From assembly GCF_034931025.1 (NCBI RefSeq), contig NZ_JAYGIL010000006.1:154284-218283 (forward strand): a DNA stretch of 64,000 nt. Direction: 5' to 3'. A program made the translations under genes and the position numbers. Source of the DNA: Arcicella gelida (GTDB lineage: Bacteria > Bacteroidota > Bacteroidia > Cytophagales > Spirosomataceae). This document shows, in pieces, positions 16,412 to 22,990 of this stretch. Under the pieces are notes generated by a model. That model was given only the letters and a program-made list of their open reading frames with translations. It had not been told where the DNA came from and did not search any database. How positions within the stretch are numbered: position 1 is the first letter of the stretch; each line of letters opens with the position of its first letter.

Positions 16412-16576
16412 TTAATTAACAAATTGTAATGAATTCTTTGGAAAAACACGTTGGTTTTTCGAATTGGCATCTTCAACTGGGATAAATCTACCATCTATTG
16501 GTAAAACTTTTATGGTTTGTCCTTTTAGGAAACCGTGGATTGGCAACGTAGTAGTTGCAATAATAACAGGATTCAT
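16412..16576 (-). CDS. Small hypothetical protein (54 aa)
   Basis: Starts MNPVIIATTTLPIHGFLKGQ and ends FPKNSLQFVN. The start overlaps the stop of the 43-residue membrane protein by four bases, so it belongs to the coupled early operon. Its strand pattern and the RVFPKNSL tail resemble part of the Rieske-like protein upstream (GRFFLPKS). Function is unknown. Confidence 0.5.
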   Translation of the reverse strand: MNPVIIATTTLPIHGFLKGQTIKVLPIDGRFIPVEDANSKNQRVFPKNSLQFVN

Positions 16577-16704
16577 CTTTGTGAGTTAAATTTGATGGTT
16601 GAGTAAATCATTAATACAAATCCAAAAAGAAAAAAGGCTATAGACAGCTTAAAAAATGCTATCAAAAAGCAAACTATTGAAAACAATCCTAAGAAGTATT
16701 TCAT
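16573..16704 (-). CDS. Small membrane protein (43 aa)
   Basis: Starts MKYFLGLFSIVCFLIAFFKL; nearly the whole chain is hydrophobic, enough for one or two membrane helices. It overlaps both neighbours by four bases (ATGA on each side). It could be a small membrane modulator of the element; no family is recognised. Confidence 0.5.
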   Translation of the reverse strand: MKYFLGLFSIVCFLIAFFKLSIAFFLFGFVLMIYSTIKFNSQR

Positions 16705-17234
16705 TTGATGATAAGTTTAGACTTTTTACAAGCTTTCAGGTTATGAAGTGGGCAAACCAAAACACCATCTTGCTCAATCATTTTTGTACCCAAATGCGGA
16801 CAAATATTTTCTTTAACTTCTTTGCCTAGAAATTTGTCATACCACTTATAGTACTTCAAACCCTTTAAATGAGACCAAATGCTTGTTGCTTCTCGACTAG
16901 GTGGATTCACACCTGTGGTTAACCTAACACATTTCTTCTGCTTAACTAATAGCTCAACGATGCAATTCCAATCAATATCCAATTCATCAGCACATAGAAT
17001 AACATTTGTTCTACCTTCATCATCAATCTGGTATTTTTCGGTTACTGATTTTGGCAGAAAAAATCTTCCATCAATATGATAATGCTCGCCAACAACACCC
17101 AGCTCAGGGTCAGCATGTCTTTTGCCTATTAATGGTATAATTGCACCATCCTTCATTTTCGCACATCTAATAGGGTAACTCTTACCTACAGTTAGTTGCG
17201 TAGTTTCATCAATTGGGGTTAAAACAGCTTTCAT
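16701..17234 (-). CDS. Protein with C-terminal Rieske-like Cys/His motif
   Basis: A 177-residue protein. Near the C-terminus it has CPHLGT, 13 residues between the His and the next Cys, then CPLHNLKA. This is the CxH...CxxH order of Rieske [2Fe-2S] clusters, though the loop is somewhat short. The N-terminal 110 residues are beta-rich (VGKSYPIRCAKMKDGAIIPLIG) and resemble small phage barrel proteins. A Rieske-like domain without reductase or oxygenase partners in a mobile element is unusual. A zinc site is the alternative. Confidence 0.6.
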   Translation of the reverse strand: MKAVLTPIDETTQLTVGKSYPIRCAKMKDGAIIPLIGKRHADPELGVVGEHYHIDGRFFLPKSVTEKYQIDDEGRTNVILCADELDIDWNCIVELLVKQKKCVRLTTGVNPPSREATSIWSHLKGLKYYKWYDKFLGKEVKENICPHLGTKMIEQDGVLVCPLHNLKACKKSKLIIK

Positions 17235-17235
17235 A

Positions 17236-17511
17236 TTACAAAGCCATTGGGAGTTCTTCGCCGATTAATTGGAAAAACTCATAAGTTCCATTGAGCTTCC
17301 ATTTTCCATTAACTTTTACAAAAAGTTTTTCCAAAACTGCTTCCTCCCTAGAATCAAAGTCAAATTTTGAATTACGTACAACGTTGATAAATCTAGTTTC
17401 GGCAGACTCAGGTAACAGCACCTTGAAAGCCTTTTCAACCCTTTTCCTATCAGACGGAGTAAGGTTTTGTATTTTTGTTTTTACGGGTATTTTTTCGTTT
17501 ATATAACTCAT
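17236..17511 (-). CDS. First gene of the minus-strand early operon, hypothetical
   Basis: A 91-residue charged helical protein (MSYINEKIPVKTKIQNLTPSDRKRVEKAF, unbroken for fewer than 20 residues in any family motif). It is not recognised. It is the most promoter-proximal gene, facing the repressor across a 201-base control region, so it is probably among the first expressed when repression is lifted. Confidence 0.55.
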   Translation of the reverse strand: MSYINEKIPVKTKIQNLTPSDRKRVEKAFKVLLPESAETRFINVVRNSKFDFDSREEAVLEKLFVKVNGKWKLNGTYEFFQLIGEELPMAL

Positions 17512-17651
17512 ATATAATTTTTTTAATGATGGTTATACTTATTTAATGACAAGTAAAATTCTTTAAAAAAAATATAGGGGTAAATGAAAATTATATTGTC
17601 ATTAAACTATATTTACATGATTTTTAAACGAACTTTAATTAAATTATACTT

Positions 17652-17693
17652 CAAAGTAAAGTAAATTACTTTACTTTGTCAAGTAATTTACTT
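17652..17693. promoter_or_regulatory. Tandem palindromic operators in the repressor/early-gene control region
   Basis: A perfect 27-bp palindrome (13-bp arms around an A) spans 17652-17678 and is built from repeated agtaa words. A second palindrome, aagtaatttactt, follows at 17681-17693. Both lie just upstream of the CI-type gene, between it and the divergent early operon. This fits operators for autoregulated lysogeny-type control. Regulation is inferred from position and symmetry. Confidence 0.7.
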
Positions 17694-17712
17694 TAAAATA
17701 ATTACACAAAAT

Positions 17713-18168
17713 ATGTCAAAATATCCTATTGGCTTGATAATCAAGGATTTAATAGCCGAAAAAAATCTATCTATTTCCATAATTGCAAACCAATTAGGAA
17801 TTTCAAGGCAAGCTATCTACCAAAGTTTTAATCGAAAAACAATGGATAAGGAAGATATTGAAAAATGGGCTAAAGCATTAGAAACAACATCAGAAGTCAT
17901 ACTTTCAAAAATTGATGGCAAAAAAGAAGACAATGAAGAGAACAATTATTTGTTACAAATTCTTGAAAGAATTGAAAAACAAATGACGGAACAATCAGAA
18001 CAATTAAGGCGAAAAGATGAACAAATTAGTCAGTTACTGCAAACAAATAATGCACTTGTTATGAATTCCTTAAAAAAGGATGAGCCTGCCCCAAATTCAC
18101 CGAGTACCACTGGGAAAATAGTAGTTTTATTTCCTGAATTTGAGAAAAAAATATTGGCTAATTGTTAG
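17713..18168 (+). CDS. Cro/CI-family (XRE) repressor with coiled-coil tail
   Basis: A 151-residue protein. Residues 7-62 form an XRE helix-turn-helix (LSISIIANQLGISRQAIYQS). Residues 75-110 are a Glu/Gln/Arg-rich coiled coil, probably for oligomerisation. There is no C-terminal peptidase domain, so LexA-like self-cleavage is unlikely. It is the only plus-strand gene at the right end of the element and faces the minus-strand operon across palindromic operators, which fits an immunity repressor. The end is followed by inverted repeats and a strong terminator. Confidence 0.8.
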   Translation: MSKYPIGLIIKDLIAEKNLSISIIANQLGISRQAIYQSFNRKTMDKEDIEKWAKALETTSEVILSKIDGKKEDNEENNYLLQILERIEKQMTEQSEQLRRKDEQISQLLQTNNALVMNSLKKDEPAPNSPSTTGKIVVLFPEFEKKILANC

Positions 18169-18216
18169 TCAGCTTTTTTTTTGATTATTTTTTGGTGGCA
18201 CTTGTGGCGGCAGGCA

Positions 18217-18235
18217 AGTTAGCTAATTGCTAACT
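18217..18235. repeat. Inverted repeat agttagc-taatt-gctaact near the element border
   Basis: Perfect 7-bp arms with a 5-base centre. Related gttagc/gctaac words recur at the repressor stop (ggctaattgttagtc) and in the terminator at 18287-18315, giving three similar inverted repeats within 150 bases at the junction with core genes. Confidence 0.5.
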
Positions 18236-18286
18236 AGGTGAAAAAGAAATATTTGGACGGCTAAAATGTAGAGCCTCACTCTCTAC

Positions 18287-18315
18287 AAAGGTTAGCTTAA
18301 CAGCTAACCTTTTTT
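18287..18315 (+). terminator. Intrinsic terminator at the right end of the element
   Basis: Perfect arms aggttagct (18289-18297) and agctaacct (18302-18310), loop taac, followed by a T run. It is a strong rho-independent terminator between the repressor gene and the pterin dehydratase. Confidence 0.8.
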
Positions 18316-18352
18316 GTTTTATACAGTTTTCTTAACATTAAACATTAAAACT

Positions 18353-18586
18353 ATGTGGATAGAAGAAGACAATAAATTGAAAAAAGATTTTCTTTTCAAA
18401 GACTTTTCAGAGGCTTTTGCCTTTATGACTCGTGTGGCTTTCTTAGCTGAAAAACAAAATCACCACCCTTTCTGGACAAATGTTTATAACAAAGTAAGCA
18501 TAGAACTCTATACGCATGATGCTGGAAATATCATTACTGAAAAAGATTACAAACTGGCAAAAGCAATAGATTTGTTAATTCTTTAA
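18353..18586 (+). CDS. 4a-hydroxytetrahydrobiopterin (pterin-4a-carbinolamine) dehydratase
   Basis: A 77-residue protein from the ATG at 18353 (MWIEEDNKL). The hallmark EKQNHHPFWTNVYNKV followed by LYTHDAGNIITEKDYKLAKAID is clear, and the length fits this short family. It dehydrates 4a-hydroxytetrahydropterin formed by aromatic amino-acid hydroxylases, recycling the cofactor. The frame is open 13 codons further upstream to 18314, but that would start inside the terminator and does not match the family. It is the first core-type gene right of the mobile element. Confidence 0.88.
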   Translation: MWIEEDNKLKKDFLFKDFSEAFAFMTRVAFLAEKQNHHPFWTNVYNKVSIELYTHDAGNIITEKDYKLAKAIDLLIL

Positions 18587-18643
18587 TCTTTCTGTACTCC
18601 AAGTTCGCTTGATATAGCCTTAAATTCCCCAATACCAATCATT

Positions 18644-19318
18644 ATGAAATTATACCTTGTTCCCACGCCCATCGGAAATTTGGATGATATTACTTACAGA
18701 GCTGTAAAGATTTTACAATCTGTTGATGCTGTATTAGCTGAGGATACCAGAAATTCAGGGATATTGCTAAAACATTTGAATATATCAAAACCTTTGTATG
18801 CACATCATGCACACAACGAGCATCATGGTACAAATGGCATCATCAAATTATTGAAAGAAGGAAAAGTATTGGCATTGGTTTCGGATGCTGGTACACCTGC
18901 TATTTCTGACCCTGGTTTTTTATTGGTACGTGAATGTTTGAAACAGGGTATTGAAGTAGAATGCTTACCAGGTGCTACTGCTTTTGTTCCTGCTTTGGTA
19001 AATTCTGGCTTACCTGCTGATCGTTTTATTTTTGAAGGTTTCCTTCCTCATAAAAAAGGCAGGCAAACAAGGCTTAAAAATTTGGTAGAAGAAGAAAGAA
19101 CGATTATCCTTTATGAATCTCCACATCGTCTTTTAAAAACACTTGAACAATTAGCGGAATTCTTAGGAATAGAGCGCCAAGCTTGCGTTTCTCGTGAATT
19201 AACGAAAGTTTTTGAAGAAAATATTAGAGGTACATTATCTGAAATACTTTTGCACTACCAAAGCAACCCAAACACAATTAAAGGTGAAATTGTGATTGTT
19301 GTTGCTGGTAAAGCATAA
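18644..19318 (+). CDS. rsmI: 16S rRNA 2'-O-ribose methyltransferase RsmI (C1402)
   Basis: A 224-residue SAM-dependent tetrapyrrole-methylase-fold enzyme that methylates the ribose of C1402 in 16S rRNA at the decoding centre. Seen motifs are VPTPIGNLDDIT at 6-17, AEDTRNSGILL, LVSDAGTPAISDPG and LPGATAFVPAL, then a C-terminal KGEIVIVVAG. The length is at the short end of the family, usual for Bacteroidota. It follows the pterin dehydratase by 57 bases. Confidence 0.95.
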   Translation: MKLYLVPTPIGNLDDITYRAVKILQSVDAVLAEDTRNSGILLKHLNISKPLYAHHAHNEHHGTNGIIKLLKEGKVLALVSDAGTPAISDPGFLLVRECLKQGIEVECLPGATAFVPALVNSGLPADRFIFEGFLPHKKGRQTRLKNLVEEERTIILYESPHRLLKTLEQLAEFLGIERQACVSRELTKVFEENIRGTLSEILLHYQSNPNTIKGEIVIVVAGKA

Positions 19319-19366
19319 AAATTTATTATTTTAGGGGGTTAATTCATCCCAAATCCAAACTAATCT

Positions 19367-20635
19367 ATGAAATACCTCTCTTCATTTAAACATTTAATAC
19401 TATTTTTTGCCTTCCTGATTTCTACAAACATCAGGACTGAAGCTCAAAATCTTTCTGCAAACAGCAAAGTAAGTTTAATTACTGTTGAACCAGGCAATGA
19501 ACTAAACGATGCTTTCGGGCATACGCTTTTATGGATTTATGACCCTGAAAATCAAATAGATAAAGCTTACAATTTTGGTGTTTATGATTTTGAAACTGAA
19601 AATTTCTATTGGAAATTTGTCAAAGGTCAGCTTCCATACAAGATGTCTCATGCGCCTTTAATGGCTTACCAAGAGTATTATCAGCAGCAACATCGCAATA
19701 TGACGGAGCAAGTACTTGATATTTCGGCTAGTCAAAAGCAAATTGTCTATAAGCATCTTGAAAGTACTTATAACGACCCTAGCAAAAGGGTTTATATGTA
19801 TAAATTCTTTTACGATAATTGTGCAACAAGGGTAAGAGACGCCATGATGTTGGCTTGTACAGATAGTGTTCATTTACAGAATATCCCTGAAATGAATGAT
19901 AGTACTTATCGCCAATGGATGAACAAATGTTTAATCCGAAAGCATCATTATTGGTCTGCTTTAGGAATGAATATTGCCTTAGGTGCACCTGCTGATGAAA
20001 GAATTTTACAATTCAAAGCCTGTTATTTACCTGAAAATTTACAAAAAAGTATGCGTGCCGCTAAAAGAATGACGCACCACGTTTTACGCTTTTTAGTTCG
20101 TTCAGAAAATACGCTTTATTCAACAACTCCAATCGACGAAGAACCTCTTTTTATACTGACCCCAAGATTTTGGCTATTACTAATATTTATCTTTACTGGC
20201 TATAAAACCTATTTCCACTGGAAAAGGCGGCAAAAAGGATATTCTTTTGATAAAATACTTTTTTCAATTGCTGGTCTAATTGGCTGGTTATTACTTTTCT
20301 TATGGTTCGGAACAGATCATGGCGTAACAAACTACAACAGAAATTTATTATGGGCTTTTCCATTACACCTTCCGTTGATGTGGTTTATGCAAGAACGTAA
20401 CGGTAGTTACTGGTATGGCTACTACTATATGGTTGTAGGTTTATTACTTGCAATGGGATTATTTTATGCAGTTCAATATTCTTGGGATATTACTTTATTG
20501 GTTTTAATTCTTATCGTTAGAGCATTTTATCATGCTGGCTTTGAAAGAGAACATAGAATGACGCAAACTAAATTCCGTAAAATTATTAAAGGAAGACGTT
20601 TGGAAGTTATTCATAATGAGCATAATCTTGAGTAA
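19367..20635 (+). CDS. DUF4105 (Lnb_N-like) membrane protein
   Basis: A 422-residue protein with a signal peptide (cleavage probably after TEAQ near residue 27). The periplasmic domain has VEPGNELNDAFGHTLLW, YNFGVYDF and FYDNCATRVRD, the signature of DUF4105. This is related to the N-terminal domain of the Lnb lipoprotein N-acyltransferase, where a Cys/His pair is catalytic. The C-terminal third holds several membrane helices (about 265-395). It ends at a bidirectional terminator. The acyltransferase role is known for distant homologues only. Confidence 0.85.
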   Translation: MKYLSSFKHLILFFAFLISTNIRTEAQNLSANSKVSLITVEPGNELNDAFGHTLLWIYDPENQIDKAYNFGVYDFETENFYWKFVKGQLPYKMSHAPLMAYQEYYQQQHRNMTEQVLDISASQKQIVYKHLESTYNDPSKRVYMYKFFYDNCATRVRDAMMLACTDSVHLQNIPEMNDSTYRQWMNKCLIRKHHYWSALGMNIALGAPADERILQFKACYLPENLQKSMRAAKRMTHHVLRFLVRSENTLYSTTPIDEEPLFILTPRFWLLLIFIFTGYKTYFHWKRRQKGYSFDKILFSIAGLIGWLLLFLWFGTDHGVTNYNRNLLWAFPLHLPLMWFMQERNGSYWYGYYYMVVGLLLAMGLFYAVQYSWDITLLVLILIVRAFYHAGFEREHRMTQTKFRKIIKGRRLEVIHNEHNLE

Positions 20636-20654
20636 TCAATTATCAAAATTTCAT

Positions 20655-20690
20655 AAAAAAGCCATTCTTCATTCGAAGAATGGCTTTTTT
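20655..20690. terminator. Bidirectional intrinsic terminator
   Basis: Perfect 16-bp arms (aaaaaagccattcttc and its complement) around loop attc, with A and T runs on the two sides. It separates the convergent DUF4105 and LytTR regulator genes and can end both transcripts. Confidence 0.9.
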
Positions 20691-20704
20691 ATGATTAGTA
20701 AAAT

Positions 20705-21448
20705 TTACTTTACTGCCAATACTCCTGTTTTATAAATCTTTTCTAAAATTCCATCTCTGAAACTTCTGCCTACTGGTAAACTTTTTCCAGAAACAATTAA
20801 ATCGCCTGCTTCAATAGAAGTTACTTTGGCTATCGACACAATAAATGATTTATGAATTCTTGCAAATTGTTCTGCTGGTAAAATATCACCAATACCATTC
20901 ATGGTTTGATAGGTAACAAAAGTACCTGCCAAAGTGTGAATTCGGATATAATCTTTTAAACTTTCGATGAATAAAATATCTGAAAAATTAATCTTTACAA
21001 TTCGTTTATCAACTTTAATAAACATTGCTTCTGGGCGTTCGTTTGCATTTAATAGAACAGAAGTACTAGTAGTTATTTGTTGATTTGCTTCGTTTTCTTT
21101 CGGTACAACTTTATTTACTGCCTTTACAAAACGTTGAAAAGGAATAGGTTTCAATAAGTAATCTACCACACTCAGTTCAAAACTTTCAACTGCGTAATCT
21201 CGATAAGCCGTTGTGATAATTACTTTTGGTGGATTTTGAAGACTTTTCAACAATTCCATTCCATCTAAAGTTGGCATTTCAATGTCCAGAAAAAGTAAAT
21301 CTATATCCCCTTTTTTCAGGTAATTAAAAGCTTGAATACCGTTTTCACAACGCCCAACTAATTCAAGGCTGTCGATTCTTTCGATAAAAGTTTCTAATAC
21401 ATCTAATGCCAACGGCTCATCATCTACTATAAGGGTTTTCAATTTCAT
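20705..21448 (-). CDS. LytTR-family response regulator
   Basis: A 247-residue protein with an N-terminal receiver domain. The acidic pair is at D9-D10, the phospho-acceptor is D55 (LLFLDIEMP), T80 is conserved and the conserved Lys is K100 (LLKPIPF). A C-terminal LytTR DNA-binding domain runs from about 145 to 240 (FIESLKDYIRIHT, RIHKSFIVSI, LPVGRSF). It is expressed after the histidine kinase with a four-base gap, giving a LytS/YpdA-type two-component pair. The target genes are unknown. Confidence 0.93.
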   Translation of the reverse strand: MKLKTLIVDDEPLALDVLETFIERIDSLELVGRCENGIQAFNYLKKGDIDLLFLDIEMPTLDGMELLKSLQNPPKVIITTAYRDYAVESFELSVVDYLLKPIPFQRFVKAVNKVVPKENEANQQITTSTSVLLNANERPEAMFIKVDKRIVKINFSDILFIESLKDYIRIHTLAGTFVTYQTMNGIGDILPAEQFARIHKSFIVSIAKVTSIEAGDLIVSGKSLPVGRSFRDGILEKIYKTGVLAVK

Positions 21449-21452
21449 GTGC

Positions 21453-22541
21453 CTATTTTAAAGGAATAAATAATGAAATAACGTATTGTTTTTCAGTAGG
21501 TTCTATATTCAATTCGTAATTGTTGCCATAAAGTAAGGCTAATCTTCGCTGAACATTTTTAAGCCCTAAACCTTTATGTTTTTTTCGATTTGAACTATTA
21601 TCAAATCTAGGATTTACAACCACAAAAAGTAATTTTCCGTTTAAGATTTTAAGGCTAATTTGCAAATCTAAAACACCTGTTTCATGCGAAGTGCCATGCT
21701 TGAAGGCATTTTCAATAAATGGTAATAAAAGAAGTGGCGCAAGTTTGCGTTGTTCGATACTTCCTTCAATTTGAAAATCTAAATTTAAACGTTTCCCGAA
21801 TCTCAGGCTTTCTAAATCTAAATAATTTTGAATATGTTCTATTTCTTTTTTCAATGTCGTTTCATGGCTATCCGATTCATACAACATGTAACTCATTAAT
21901 CCTGAAAGCTTTACCACTACTTCTGGTGCTAAATCCGATTTTTTGATGGTTAACGAATATAAATTATTTAAGGTATTAAAAAAGAAATGTGGCTGAATCT
22001 GAGACTTCAAAAACTCTAATTCGTTTTTTACACTTTGTCCTTCTAATTCTTTAATTTTTTCTTGATTATCAATCCAGTCTTTCGTTAGTTTCAATCCGCT
22101 GGTTACTCCTAAAACCGAAAAAGTATCAAACATTCTTTTTGCTGTAGGTTTTGGGTCGAATAAAACGTTAGGATGATAACCTACTGGACAATAATTGATT
22201 AAAATCAAGTGATTAATCAGCGTTTGAATAACAGCCACCGACAACAAAGTAGATAAAACCAAAAACACAAAATATTGAAAATATTTACCTGTAAGTAAAA
22301 AGTGTGGAATCAAATAGTAAATATTTCCATAGACAAGAATAACGTAAAACGGGAATTTTACCGAATATTCAAAAACTGCCTGCGTGTAATTATTAAGCAA
22401 AAAACCAAAGTACAAAATATTGTACATACTCAGTACAAGCCAAAAAAGGGAATGATAAGCCCAACGCTGACTAAGTACTCCTTTGGCTGGGAGATCCGTA
22501 AAAAAGGGCGTTCTATGTGGAAACGAAGCAGTTGATTGCAC
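21453..22541 (-). CDS. LytS/YpdA-type membrane sensor histidine kinase
   Basis: A 362-residue protein with about four N-terminal membrane helices (25-115) and a short coiled linker. The His_kinase box QIQPHFFFNTLNNLYSL has the phosphorylated His at about 185, and a HATPase domain ends with the GLGLKNVQRRL segment. The start as given is a GTG at 22541; later ATG codons (MYNILYF near residue 40) would cut into the first helix. It pairs with the LytTR regulator immediately downstream. The ligand is unknown. Confidence 0.9.
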   Translation of the reverse strand: MQSTASFPHRTPFFTDLPAKGVLSQRWAYHSLFWLVLSMYNILYFGFLLNNYTQAVFEYSVKFPFYVILVYGNIYYLIPHFLLTGKYFQYFVFLVLSTLLSVAVIQTLINHLILINYCPVGYHPNVLFDPKPTAKRMFDTFSVLGVTSGLKLTKDWIDNQEKIKELEGQSVKNELEFLKSQIQPHFFFNTLNNLYSLTIKKSDLAPEVVVKLSGLMSYMLYESDSHETTLKKEIEHIQNYLDLESLRFGKRLNLDFQIEGSIEQRKLAPLLLLPFIENAFKHGTSHETGVLDLQISLKILNGKLLFVVVNPRFDNSSNRKKHKGLGLKNVQRRLALLYGNNYELNIEPTEKQYVISLFIPLK

Positions 22542-22791
22542 GATTAATAGCTTTTATATTGAGAAGACTGTATATCAAATTTATACAAAAAATTAGTAAA
22601 AATATATTCTTTTCGATGAACAGTAAAACAAAATAAATTTTACTCATTTTACATCATTTACGTTATTGGTCGAAACTATATTGTTTTTTGGCGAATTTAT
22701 CTAAATCCATATACAAATTATACGTTATTTGCGAACTGTAATCTTTTGAATTACAATTCATCAACATAAAATTATACCGAGTAAATTTCAA

Positions 22792-22840
22792 AAGCTCCGA
22801 AGTAAACGTAAAACTTGTGTTTATTACGGAGCTTTTTTTT
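22792..22840 (+). terminator. Long hairpin with T tail in the 22,542-22,990 gap
   Basis: Arms aagctccg and cggagctt with further partial pairing inside, followed by eight Ts. It has the form of an intrinsic terminator, but no plus-strand gene lies upstream, so it may end a small RNA or a leader transcript. Nothing else convincing is seen in this gap. Confidence 0.45.
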
Positions 22841-22903
22841 AATAATCTTCTCAAAAGGTCTTTTTAAAATAAGAAAAATAATAATTAATTTGGTTAAGGG
22901 GTC

Positions 22904-22936
22904 TAGGGACGTAGCTTTGCTGTGTCCCTAATTTTT
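22904..22936 (+). terminator. Hairpin tagggac/gtcccta before the DUF5916 gene
   Basis: Seven-bp arms at 22904-22910 and 22924-22930 followed by an AT-rich tail with five Ts. It lies 54 bases before the preferred start of the DUF5916 gene, so it could be a leader structure or a repeated hairpin element rather than a gene-end terminator. Confidence 0.35.
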
Positions 22937-22990
22937 GTCACCTCAAACCGCTTTGAAGTAAAAACAACCTCTTTATTAACACTATTAATT

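Noticed and set aside
22663..22854. 63-residue minus-strand ORF in the lytS upstream gap
   Set aside because: It is built over the hairpin with T tail and has no family resemblance; composition looks non-coding.
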